In this document: positions 1 through 7,463 of the stretch, piece after piece
Layout: each line of letters starts with the position of its first letter
Position numbering within the stretch: position 1 is the first letter of the stretch
Origin: CBDFNC01 sp965249895
GTDB lineage: Bacteria; Pseudomonadota; Gammaproteobacteria; Enterobacterales; CBDFNC01
NCBI GenBank assembly: GCA_965249895.1
Contig: CBDFNC010000005.1
Location: 1,488,001-1,552,000 of the forward strand
DNA length: 64,000 nt
Direction of reading: 5' to 3'
Translations under genes and position numbers: made by a program
Notes under the pieces: generated by a model
The model's input: the letters and a program-made list of their open reading frames with translations, nothing else
The model's database searches: none
Told to the model about the DNA's origin: nothing

Positions 1-335
1 CCATACAGGTACCTGGCAATACGAGTTACCGTGGTCCCAATTCCCATCATCAGCGTTGAGCCATCTGGTATGGCGTCTGCAGCACGTTTAGCGATAGACT
101 CCTTGACCCTGGACTCCACCTTATCGCGAACACTGTACTCGGTATTACTAACAGTCGGCGGTATGCTCAGTCCACCATGAACCCGGCGCGCCAATCCCAG
201 CTCGCAGAGCTGATTAACGTCTCTTCTTACAGTTTGCGTGGTCACAGAAAAAAAATCTGACAGTGTTTCAATCTGTACTTCACGATCCTGCTTGAGCAGA
301 TCAAGGGTTTTTTGTTGTCTTGGGGTAAGTTCCAT
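1..335 (-). CDS. DeoR/GlpR-family transcriptional regulator, N-terminal part (cut by window edge)
   Basis: About 111 codons are visible from an ATG at 335 and the frame stays open to the left edge. The start reads MELTPRQQKTLDLLKQ, followed by a DeoR-type winged helix with the recognition segment SVTTQTVRRDVNQL and then RVHGG, a signature of this family. The later IPDGSTLMMGIGTTVTRIA matches the start of the sugar-phosphate-isomerase-like effector domain, including the GTT phosphate-binding turn. DeoR proteins repress sugar or glycerol phosphate genes. The match to GlpR and the upstream glycerophosphodiesterase gene on the same strand suggest glycerol-3-phosphate control, which is an inference. 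Confidence 0.85.
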   Translation of the reverse strand, partial: MELTPRQQKTLDLLKQDREVQIETLSDFFSVTTQTVRRDVNQLCELGLARRVHGGLSIPPTVSNTEYSVRDKVESRVKESIAKRAADAIPDGSTLMMGIGTTVTRIARYLY

Positions 336-425
336 AACATACGACCGTCAAGAAGTTGCAGCCTAGATTAATAAATCGCCGATTAATGGCGGCTAAATAT
401 CCTGGCAGTTACGTTTTTGTTATTC

Positions 426-437
426 CCTCGTACGAGG
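426..437. promoter_or_regulatory. Perfect 12-bp palindrome, candidate operator
   Basis: CCTCGTACGAGG is a perfect inverted repeat about 90 bp upstream of the DeoR-type regulator start and about 90 bp beyond the stop of the phosphodiesterase gene. DeoR regulators often bind their own promoter region. The assignment rests on symmetry and position only. Confidence 0.3.
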
Positions 438-529
438 TTCCAGTTTTCTAAGCGCTATCACAGGATTGCATTTTATACTTTAAGACGGCCGATGCTTATC
501 CAGTCACACCGGCAGTTCCTTAAGTAGAA

Positions 530-1234
530 TTAAAACTCCTGAGGTTTATCGGTAATAATCACGTCCACCCCCCAGTCAAAAAATTTCGTTGCTTTCGCCG
601 GCTTATTCAGAGTCCATATTTGGGTGACTAATCCAGCCGCTTTTACAGCCTGGACATGCTCTGGCTTCAATTTTTTATGATTCAAATGAACACTGTATAG
701 CCCTGCTTCTTGAACCAATTCGAGTGTGTCTGCCGACAGGCGCTGACTGATAAAGCCACGTCTTGCCGCAGACATTTTTTCCTTGCAACGCAATAAAGCA
801 GACAGGGAAAAGCTGGAAAACAGCAGCTTATCTACAGGAAAACCGTGAGTTTTAATTACTTCAATTACCCTGTCCACCAGCAACTCGACTTCATCATCGT
901 TATACACTTTTAACTCAAGGTTTAAAGATAATTCACTACTTTTAACAAGAGACAATACTTGCGACAATGTGGGGATCTTTTCCCCTGCGAAAGATTTGTT
1001 AAACCAGCTACCGCCATCCAGCTCACCGATTTGCTGGGCCGTTAGCTGCCTTACTTTACCTCTACCATTACTGCATCTATTAACAGTCTCGTCATGGATC
1101 GCCATAGGCGTCAGGCAAGCACTCAGTTGGGTATCGATTTCCACCCAGGCAATACCTAAGTCCGCTGCCTTCTGGATCCCTGCAAACGTATTTTCGGGCG
1201 CCAAACTTTTTACGCCCCGGTGTGCTGCCAACAT
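530..1234 (-). CDS. Glycerophosphodiester phosphodiesterase (UgpQ-like)
   Basis: Hydrolyses glycerophosphodiesters to sn-glycerol-3-phosphate and an alcohol. The 234-residue protein starts MLAAHRGVKSLAPENT, showing the HRG and PENT motifs of the GDPD TIM barrel. Then come the metal ligands in VEIDTQLS, the IHDETVNR catalytic histidine segment, LNLELKVY and a C-terminal WTLNK...DVIITDKP. I chose the ATG at 1234 rather than an upstream TTG because the HRG motif should lie near the N-terminus and AAAGG stands upstream of it. There is no signal peptide, so it is probably cytoplasmic. It is followed on the same strand by the DeoR/GlpR-like regulator, consistent with glycerol-phosphate metabolism. 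Confidence 0.88.
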   Translation of the reverse strand: MLAAHRGVKSLAPENTFAGIQKAADLGIAWVEIDTQLSACLTPMAIHDETVNRCSNGRGKVRQLTAQQIGELDGGSWFNKSFAGEKIPTLSQVLSLVKSSELSLNLELKVYNDDEVELLVDRVIEVIKTHGFPVDKLLFSSFSLSALLRCKEKMSAARRGFISQRLSADTLELVQEAGLYSVHLNHKKLKPEHVQAVKAAGLVTQIWTLNKPAKATKFFDWGVDVIITDKPQEF

Positions 1235-1580
1235 ATATTCAACCTTTAAAAATACACGATTTAAAACAGATGAAAACTTTAGGTTGAGTACATTACACTC
1301 TAATGACAAAAACAAGCCATGCGTTGATTATTTTTGTGATGAAATCGATAATTCTTACTTTTTTCACCCACAAGGTGTTCATTTGAAATATCATACATTC
1401 ATATGAGCGTCATGTTTCACCTCTATCATTGGCTCTCATCTATCGTGTAGCGGTGAACATCCTGCTAACGCGACTTCAAGCCTGGACTCCAATGATTCAG
1501 GTTTACATTCAGACTAAACGGAGCCGACCACACTACTCCGGTTTTTACCTGAAAATATCAATCATTGATAAGGTTGGATA
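1235..1580. other. Divergent intergenic region, no gene seen
   Basis: This spacer of about 346 bp separates the divergently transcribed phosphodiesterase and HAD phosphatase genes and must contain both promoters. Apart from the AAGGTTGG ribosome binding site ahead of 1581 I could not identify a clear operator, hairpin or small gene. Confidence 0.5.
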
Positions 1581-2369
1581 ATGAAAAATGAACTAAGTCA
1601 GCAATGGCAAAGTATTCAATGGGTACTGACCGATGTCGATGACACATTAACCTGGCAAGGACAACTTCCACCCGAAACCCTGAATGCACTGGCTAAGCTC
1701 CGTGAAGCAGGTATTAAGGTGGTCGGAGTCACAGGTGCTTGTGCGGGTTGGTGCGACCATATAGCCCAGCTCTGGCCACTCGATGCAGTATTGGGTGAAA
1801 ATGGTGCCTTCTTGATGGAAAAACACGATGGATTTTTACAGCTGTCAGCCGATCGTCCCATGGAGCAAGTGCGCGCGGATCAAGCCAAACTTAAAACTCA
1901 GGTGCTGAATATTCTGACAGACTACCCGGACCTGTCCCTGACCCTGGATCAACCTTATCGTCTGTGTGAAGTAGCGATAGATATAGGGCAAAACAGGCCT
2001 AAGGTCGACAATTTAATCATCGATGAAGTGTTGGCTAAGATCCATAAACTGGGCGCACACGCGACCGCCAGCTCTATCCATATTAATGCCTGGTATGGCG
2101 AGCACTCGAAAAAAAATGCATCGTTGAACTTCCTGTTAAACAAAGGGTTAAACGAGCAACAGATCCAACAGCAAGCCTGCTATTTGGGTGATTCACCAAA
2201 CGATCAACAGATGTTTGCAACCCTTCCCTTGACGGCTGGAGTAGCCAATATCGAGCACTATTGGGATAAATTGCAATACCACCCCAGTGTTGTAATGGGC
2301 CGACCTGGCGGTTTCGGATTTGCTGAATTTACCGACAAATTGCTGGCACTGAAAAATACTAAAAGTTAG
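1581..2369 (+). CDS. HAD-superfamily (type IIB) hydrolase
   Basis: A 262-residue haloacid-dehalogenase-fold phosphatase of the Cof/sucrose-phosphatase-like class. Motif I is DVDDTLT at 18-24 with the nucleophile D18 and acid D20. A threonine-containing motif II lies near residue 51 (GVTGACAG), the conserved lysine region is HSKKNAS near 176-181, and motif IV is GDSPND at 203-208. The C2-type cap fits between motifs II and III. The substrate cannot be read from the sequence; sugar phosphates or mannosyl-3-phosphoglycerate are typical for the class. AAGGTTGG precedes the ATG. It stands alone, with no operon partner. Confidence 0.8.
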   Translation: MKNELSQQWQSIQWVLTDVDDTLTWQGQLPPETLNALAKLREAGIKVVGVTGACAGWCDHIAQLWPLDAVLGENGAFLMEKHDGFLQLSADRPMEQVRADQAKLKTQVLNILTDYPDLSLTLDQPYRLCEVAIDIGQNRPKVDNLIIDEVLAKIHKLGAHATASSIHINAWYGEHSKKNASLNFLLNKGLNEQQIQQQACYLGDSPNDQQMFATLPLTAGVANIEHYWDKLQYHPSVVMGRPGGFGFAEFTDKLLALKNTKS

Positions 2370-2649
2370 CAATCATGATGCAAATAATAGCCCTGTATAG
2401 GGGCTATGCTGCTAACACAGTCTGGTCATTTCCACCACAGCGCTTCTGCCTATCTCTGTCTTCCGGCTATCAGGATCTGACCAAATTGAATTTAGCTTTT
2501 CTTTGTCAACTTTCCTTAATACCCGACATTAACGCCTTGAAACACTAAACCTCTTAGCTTTAGATAGATAAGGCAGTACCAAACAATAGGTTACAGGAGC
2601 TACGCTAAAGTTGCTGGATCCGAAGCAAAATAACCCCTTCTAAAGAGGC

Positions 2650-3033
2650 TTATGAGCCGATATCTAAGGTTAAAGGTATCTGCAACCCGACCTTGACATT
2701 ATCCATTGCCACCATAGAGTGAAACTTCTCAATTTTAGGATTATCAAAAAACAATTGGCGAGTAAGCCGTTCATATTCCTCCATATTTTCGGTGGATACA
2801 ATCAAGACAAAATCACACTCACCGGTGACGTAATAACATTGCTGTACCTGGGGAACTTGCTGAATTTCCGCTTTAAAGCCATCTATAAACGCTGTGCCGC
2901 CGCGATTTAGCGTTACCTCGATAATGACAGTGATCCTGTGCCCTAACTTAGTGCTATCCAGCAGCACTACCTCTTTGTTAATGATCCCCTGCTCACGCAA
3001 ACGCTTTATTCTGCGCTGGCAAGGGGACTTAAT
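2650..3033 (-). pseudogene. Lrp/AsnC-family regulator, 5'-truncated
   Basis: The reading frame contains the end of the helix-turn-helix (SPCQRRIKRLREQGII) followed by the full RAM/AsnC ligand-binding domain (about 110 residues, with VTGECDFVLIV and the terminal beta strand). The first 35-40 residues normally found before SPxxxRRIxxL are missing. Upstream of codon 3025-3027 the frame runs into unrelated sequence and then a stop at 3064-3066, and no ATG is available; only an internal TTG at 3000 could start translation. The lost segment coincides with the loss of the 5' half of the oppositely oriented EamA gene. The remnant would lack a complete DNA-binding domain. Confidence 0.75.
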
Positions 3034-3472
3034 TTTTGTTGGCTGTGGCTTTCTTTGGGCTAGTTATACCCTAGGCTGCAGGAAGTGGAATGTACCAGCC
3101 CTTACCGCAACATCTCAGGTATCCGTGGTTTCTATGCTGCTATTTATCCCGGCCTGTTTTCTGTTTATGTCACCTTCACTCGCACAGAGCGATGTATTGG
3201 CAATTGTCAGCCAGGGCGTCTTTCAAGGACTATTCACATCTGTGATTGCCCTTCTCTGTTATACCAAAGCCGTTAACTTGTTGGGCCCCGGACGAGGCTC
3301 TGCTTTCGCAGCATTAGTGCCGGGCATCGTATTATTACTAGCCATTCCTATATTGGATGAATGGCCAGGGACCGCTGAACTGCTGGGCGTTATCATCATC
3401 ACCCTTGGAATGCTGTTGACCTTGGGCCTGTTTCAACGCTCAGAAACAAAGGCACCTGCCACGGCAACATAA
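3023..3472 (+). pseudogene. EamA/DMT-family transporter, C-terminal half only
   Basis: From GDLIFVGCGFLWASYTLG onward the protein matches the second EamA repeat of a 10-helix drug/metabolite transporter: five hydrophobic helices, with AVNLLGPGRGSAFAALVPGIVLLLA typical of the family, and a short basic tail. The first repeat (about 145 residues) is absent. Upstream, the frame continues only into the antisense of the Lrp remnant. Lrp regulators paired divergently with DMT exporters are common, so the two fragments are probably what is left of such a pair after one deletion. A functional transporter is unlikely. Confidence 0.75.
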
Positions 3473-3518
3473 CCAGTGTCTATCCTGAAACGCTAAATTA
3501 AAGGCTATATTCACGACC

Positions 3519-3630
3519 TAGGAGCTGATGCCTCTTTATAGGCAAAAAGGGCGAACACAGCGTTCGCTAGGTTCGCCGAACGCGCACCCATGCATTTAAC
3601 ATCTCATCCCTGAGATGGATTCGGCTCCTA
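3519..3630. repeat. Dispersed intergenic palindromic repeat, copy A
   Basis: A 112-bp element bounded by TAGGAGC at 3519 and GCTCCTA at 3624-3630, with internal inverted repeats (GCGTTCG/CGAACGC and CATCTCA/TGAGATG). Two blocks, TTTATAGGCAAAAAGGG (3535-3551) and AGGTTCGCCGAAC (3569-3581), recur at the same 34-nt offset near 50933. No coding potential is seen. It resembles REP- or MITE-like elements of gammaproteobacteria. It occupies most of the gap between the EamA remnant and the next gene. Confidence 0.65.
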
Positions 3631-3831
3631 CAGAAATACAGGCCAACCTGCCTATTCCTGTGCTTCAGGATAGGCGCCAACGAGTACTTGCTTAACCTTA
3701 CTATTCCTACTCAGAAACCACTGGATTACCATGTAATGGATGGCATATTTTTATGTACCCCATTAATTCGGCTTGCTGTAGTGGATACAAATGCTTAGTG
3801 TTGTCCTTCAAAAAAGCGAAGGTTGATTAAG

Positions 3832-4398
3832 ATGGACAATAAAATTACTGGAGTGGCACTACAACGAGCCAAAGCGCTCGATTCAGCGTCAAAAACAGCA
3901 GCCTTCAATCGGGATAAGCGTGCGGCTATTGCGCAAGTCAGCGGCCTGTCTAATGCCGAAATAGACCAAATTTATGCTGAGCTGGAGCAAGCTCGGGCTA
4001 AAAAGGTCCGCTATAGCTTGGCCTTTTCAGTCGCCGTATCACTCGGGATAGGAATACTCGGTAGCTATTGGCTGTCAGGGTCTAGCAATGAGCCAACTAA
4101 GGCCGTAAAAGTGCCTCAGTTATGGACCGATATCAGAATAGCTCAACTTACACCCGACCAATGTTTGACATTGGGGAAGGAAGCATTAAAGGGGATTTCA
4201 CCAAACTCTATTCAGGTCAACGGCCAGTATTTATACAGTCACGTCGAAGGAAGCCGGCTGGTGGTAAAGTGTATACCTCAAGATGAGAAAAGCCTGCTCT
4301 TTGTCGGTGTCGCTGGTGAAAACCGAAACCAGGTAGAGAAATTAAGAAACCAATTGGTTTCGGCCATTACCCAGCCTCAACTCTTATCGGAAAAGTAA
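3832..4398 (+). CDS. Hypothetical protein with one transmembrane segment
   Basis: A 188-residue protein that I do not recognise. The first 60 or so residues are hydrophilic and helical (QRAKALDSASKTAAFNRDKRAAI, then NAEIDQIYAELEQARAKKVRY). One membrane segment follows (about 62-82, SLAFSVAVSLGIGILGSYWL), and then a roughly 100-residue domain with two cysteines (DQCLTL and VVKCIP). This suggests a cytoplasmic helical N-terminus with a periplasmic C-terminal domain. I prefer the ATG at 3832, which has GAAGG nine bases upstream, over the TTG at 3823. Its 3' end overlaps the convergent MarR-like gene by 22 bp. Confidence 0.6.
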   Translation: MDNKITGVALQRAKALDSASKTAAFNRDKRAAIAQVSGLSNAEIDQIYAELEQARAKKVRYSLAFSVAVSLGIGILGSYWLSGSSNEPTKAVKVPQLWTDIRIAQLTPDQCLTLGKEALKGISPNSIQVNGQYLYSHVEGSRLVVKCIPQDEKSLLFVGVAGENRNQVEKLRNQLVSAITQPQLLSEK

Positions 4399-4781
4399 TC
4401 CACTAGCTCCATACCTACAGGTAACAATTCCGCGTGTACTTTTGTTCCGAACTCCGTTAAACAAACCTTACGGATTTTTTTATTATGATCATCTCTTTCA
4501 CGCGTCACCAGGCCTCGGCCTTCAGCTCCTATGATTAAACTGGTAATGGTGGCTTTCGTTTTCATCATCCGAGTGGCGATTTCAGATGGCATTAAAGCAT
4601 CTTCAGCGTCCAACTCCACCAGTAGCATCATCTGCTCGGTAGTGAAGTTAAATGGATTGCCTTTTTCCTCATAAGCATAATCGGACCGCTTAATCCGTTC
4701 CTGCATATCCAATTGAATTTTGTTGGATAACAAGCGAGAGGCAACAACTAACAGTCCACCTAAGGTTTCATGTGCTTGCAT
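4377..4781 (-). CDS. MarR-family transcriptional regulator, short C-terminus
   Basis: A 134-residue winged-helix protein: FTTEQMMLLVELDAEDALMPSEIATRMMKTKATITSLIIGAEGRGLVTRERDD (given here as the core of the HTH and wing) followed by KIRKVCLTEFGTKV is the MarR pattern. MarR proteins usually end with two long dimerisation helices. Here the protein stops soon after LLPVGMELVDYFSDKS, so part of the last helix is missing. The stop lies inside the 3' end of the convergent upstream gene. The ATG at 4781 has a weak ribosome site, and a TTG at 4784 is an alternative start. The ligand and targets are unknown. Confidence 0.7.
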   Translation of the reverse strand: MQAHETLGGLLVVASRLLSNKIQLDMQERIKRSDYAYEEKGNPFNFTTEQMMLLVELDAEDALMPSEIATRMMKTKATITSLIIGAEGRGLVTRERDDHNKKIRKVCLTEFGTKVHAELLPVGMELVDYFSDKS

Positions 4782-5134
4782 CAATGTTCTAAAATTATAA
4801 AATATTGACCACTAATATATCTTGCTGTTTAGCCTCAAACAATTAGCACTGCTTATATTTCCCCCAGCAATAAAACATCACCCGCAGCTATACTCGACCC
4901 TCTTAGATATAATTTGACAGCAAGTTACAACAAGGTTAGAGATCAAATAATATTCCACAGCCTTATTGGCGCTCTCTTGCTTATTGTGAGTGTGTATTGG
5001 TTTAACCAGATCTTGTCCGGTAGTTATCCACTGGAATTTTTCACAGTCCAAATCACACCTGCTATCCAAGTAGCCTTCCTCAAATTATGAGTTAAGATAG
5101 CCATTATCTATATCCCAGTGTGATTGTTAGACCT
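4782..5134. other. Intergenic region, no gene supported
   Basis: About 350 bp of AT-rich sequence between the MarR-like gene and the DUF1499 gene, which diverge. A 58-codon frame from a TTG at 4914 to a TGA at 5088 encodes one hydrophobic helix but has no ribosome site and no recognisable family, so I do not call it. TATAAT occurs at about 4907-4912. Confidence 0.4.
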
Positions 5135-5587
5135 ATGAAATGGATTATAAGAACCGTGATTACTGCAGCCCTGCTATTCCTGATAACCTTTGCCTATCTT
5201 GGCTACACGTCTCGCTCAGGGTCGACGCCGGGTTTACAAAACAGCAAGCTTATCCCCTGCCCGGATAAACCCAACTGTGTAAATAGCGAATACCCCGAAG
5301 ACAAATCACACTACATATCGCCTGTAGCGCTAAGTAAAACCATGACTATGACTAAGGTAAAACGCCTTATCGAGGAACTGGGTGGAAAGGTGATGCAACA
5401 GGAGACTCATTACTTATCCGCGACCTTTTCCTCTGCCCTGTTCGGCTTTACCGATGATTTTGAGATTAGGGTCGATCAAGCAAATCAGTTGGTCCAGCTA
5501 CGCTCCGCATCTCGTGTAGGCCACAGCGATATGGGTGTGAACAAACAAAGGGTCGAACAGTTTAAAGCTCTGTTAGTTCAGCCTTAA
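5135..5587 (+). CDS. DUF1499 family protein
   Basis: A 150-residue protein starting MKWIIRTVITAALLF, which gives an N-terminal membrane anchor or uncleaved signal. It continues with the DUF1499 signatures CPDKPNCVNSE and the C-terminal RSASRVGHSDMGVNKQRVE. The family has no established biochemical role that I can state; members are usually exported or membrane-anchored. The ATG at 5135 places the hydrophobic segment at the N-terminus, which is why I prefer it to the GTG at 5120. The gene stands alone. Confidence 0.8.
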   Translation: MKWIIRTVITAALLFLITFAYLGYTSRSGSTPGLQNSKLIPCPDKPNCVNSEYPEDKSHYISPVALSKTMTMTKVKRLIEELGGKVMQQETHYLSATFSSALFGFTDDFEIRVDQANQLVQLRSASRVGHSDMGVNKQRVEQFKALLVQP

Positions 5588-5662
5588 ATACACTTTGGAA
5601 AACCGGATAAACTGCCAGGTAACTAGGTTTATTGATCCAAGTCAAACTCCACAAGACTAAAA

Positions 5663-5699
5663 CCACCTAAAATCCGCGCCCCACGGCGGTACTAGGTGG
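5663..5699 (+). promoter_or_regulatory. Stable hairpin ahead of trhP
   Basis: CCACCTA (5663-5669) pairs with TAGGTGG (5693-5699), and an inner CCGC/GCGG can pair as well. No T-run follows, so it does not look like a terminator. It lies about 39 bp upstream of the trhP start and could be a leader structure or operator. Confidence 0.35.
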
Positions 5700-5737
5700 C
5701 GCCGTACTGACTTGTGATCAGATATTAAGTGAGCCAA

Positions 5738-7108
5738 ATGTTTAAACCAGAACTCCTCTCTCCAGCGGGTACGCTGAAGAATATGCGCTATGCCTTTGCC
5801 TATGGTGCAGACGCTGTTTATGCCGGACAACCTCGCTACTCGCTGCGGGTGCGCAACAACGAATTTAATCATCAGAACCTGCAACTGGGTATCAATGAAG
5901 CCCATGCTTTAGGTAAAAAGCTCTATGTGGTTTGTAATATTCAACCTCATAACTCCAAATTAAAAACGTTTCTCCGGGATATGAAACCCATAGTAGAGAT
6001 GGGACCAGACGCGTTGATCATGTCCGACCCAGGCCTGATCATGATGGTTCGTGAAGCATTTCCCCATGTGCCTATCCACCTGTCGGTACAAGCGAATGCC
6101 GTGAACTGGGCAACGGTGAAGTTCTGGTACCAGCAAGGGGTTGAGCGGGTGATCTTATCTCGCGAGCTATCGCTGGACGAAATTGAAGATATTCGCTTCC
6201 ACTGCCCGGAAATGGAGCTGGAAGTGTTTGTCCACGGTGCTCTTTGCATGGCTTATTCCGGTCGCTGCCTGTTGTCCGGTTATATTAATAAACGCGATCC
6301 AAACCAGGGCACCTGCACCAACTCTTGTCGCTGGAAATACGATGCCCACCCGGCAGAGCAAACCGATAGTGGTGATATCGTGGCCAAGGCGCCTGTGGTA
6401 CAAACCGTAGAGCCAACCCTTGGTCAAGGGGCCAGCTCAGACGAGATATTCTCACTCCAAGAGCAAGGCCGTCCCGGTGAATATATGCCTGCATTTGAAG
6501 ACGAGCACGGCACCTATATTATGAACTCCAAAGATTTGCGCGCCGTTCAACACGTTGAACGACTGGCTAAAATGGGGGTTCACTCGCTGAAAATAGAAGG
6601 TCGTACCAAAAGCTTCTATTATTGCGCGAGAACTGCGCAGGTATACCGCAAAGCCATCGATGATGCCGTCGCCGGTAAACCTTTTGATCCTCAGCTAATG
6701 GGGACACTGGAAAACCTGGCTCACCGAGGTTATACCGAAGGATTTTTACGACGTCATGTGCACAGCGAAGCACAGAACTATGATTACGGCTATTCCATCA
6801 GTGATACCCAGCAGTTTGTTGGCGAGCTGACGGGCCGATGTGAACGCAGCGGTCTGGCAGAAGTAACTGTTAAAAATAAATTCCTGCTTGGTGACAGCCT
6901 CGAATTAATGACACCCCAAGGCAATATCAGCTTTGAATTAAGCCAGCTGCAAAATCGTAAGGGTGAGTTAGTGGATGTGGCGCCAGGATCGGGTCATATC
7001 CTGTATATGCCGGTACCTGAACAAATTGATATCACCAGTGCCCTGTTAATGCGTAATTTGCCAAGTGATTCAGACACGCGCAATCCGCACGCAGTTAAAA
7101 TAGGTTAA
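5738..7108 (+). CDS. trhP: tRNA 5-hydroxyuridine synthesis protein TrhP (YegQ), U32 peptidase-like family
   Basis: Needed for prephenate-dependent hydroxylation of wobble uridine 34 (ho5U, the precursor of cmo5U/mcmo5U). The 456-residue protein begins MFKPELLSPAGTLKNMRYAF and follows E. coli YegQ closely along its whole length: LSVQANAVNWATVKFW, then the U32 signature EVFVHGALCMAYSGRC, GYINKRDPNQGTCTNSC and SLKIEGRTKSFYYCARTAQ. The clustered cysteines are those expected to bind an Fe-S cluster in this family. I chose the ATG at 5738 over a GTG three codons upstream by comparison with YegQ. A ferredoxin gene of the YfhL type follows 34 bp downstream. Confidence 0.95.
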   Translation: MFKPELLSPAGTLKNMRYAFAYGADAVYAGQPRYSLRVRNNEFNHQNLQLGINEAHALGKKLYVVCNIQPHNSKLKTFLRDMKPIVEMGPDALIMSDPGLIMMVREAFPHVPIHLSVQANAVNWATVKFWYQQGVERVILSRELSLDEIEDIRFHCPEMELEVFVHGALCMAYSGRCLLSGYINKRDPNQGTCTNSCRWKYDAHPAEQTDSGDIVAKAPVVQTVEPTLGQGASSDEIFSLQEQGRPGEYMPAFEDEHGTYIMNSKDLRAVQHVERLAKMGVHSLKIEGRTKSFYYCARTAQVYRKAIDDAVAGKPFDPQLMGTLENLAHRGYTEGFLRRHVHSEAQNYDYGYSISDTQQFVGELTGRCERSGLAEVTVKNKFLLGDSLELMTPQGNISFELSQLQNRKGELVDVAPGSGHILYMPVPEQIDITSALLMRNLPSDSDTRNPHAVKIG

Positions 7109-7142
7109 GCATGCTCCGGGGCTGCCCGGAGAGGAGGATCTG

Positions 7143-7388
7143 ATGGCTCTACTTATTACCGACAGCTGCATCAATTGCGATATGTGTGATCCTGAGTGTC
7201 CTAACACCGCCATCACCTATGGTGAGTCGATATATGAAATCGACCCAGCCTTGTGTACCGAATGCGAAGGATTTTACCAAGAGCCCACTTGTATCAAGGT
7301 GTGCCCCATCGATTGCATTATCCCTGATCCAAACCATCAGGAAAGCCAGGAGCAATTACTGGACAAATTTGTCGCCTTGAACAGCTAG
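7143..7388 (+). CDS. yfhL: YfhL-family 4Fe-4S dicluster ferredoxin
   Basis: An 81-residue ferredoxin with two cysteine clusters: CINCDMCDPECP, then CTEC...CIKVCP with the insertion typical of the YfhL/Alvin-type 2[4Fe-4S] ferredoxins. The start MALLITDSCINCDMC is almost identical to E. coli YfhL. GGAGG precedes the ATG. It lies 34 bp after trhP on the same strand, so the two are probably co-transcribed. That supports, without proving, a role as electron donor or cluster-related partner of TrhP. A 10-bp stem hairpin follows the stop codon. Confidence 0.92.
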   Translation: MALLITDSCINCDMCDPECPNTAITYGESIYEIDPALCTECEGFYQEPTCIKVCPIDCIIPDPNHQESQEQLLDKFVALNS

Positions 7389-7410
7389 TTCATCATCAAA
7401 ATAAAATGAC

Positions 7411-7447
7411 AAACCAGGCGCAAAACCATATGCTTCTCGCCTGGTTT
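7411..7447 (+). terminator. Hairpin after yfhL
   Basis: AAACCAGGCG (7411-7420) and CGCCTGGTTT (7438-7447) form a 10-bp stem with a 17-nt loop. There is no good T-run, so it may be a weak terminator or an mRNA-stabilising hairpin ahead of the MATE gene. Confidence 0.45.
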
Positions 7448-7463
7448 CCAAATTACGTGTTTC

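Noticed and set aside
1336..1360. TGTGATGAAATCGAT as a CRP site
   Set aside because: Only one half matches the CRP consensus; the other half is too degenerate.
969..1406. Plus-strand open frame of 145 codons
   Set aside because: It is antisense to the clear phosphodiesterase gene over most of its length, has no recognisable domain and no ribosome site.
2384..2402. ATAGCCC...GGGCTAT hairpin after the HAD gene
   Set aside because: Stem is short and no T-run follows, so I did not call a terminator.
4914..5090. 58-codon frame with a hydrophobic helix and a TTG start
   Set aside because: No ribosome site, no ATG, no family; the TATAAT directly before it is not enough to call a gene.
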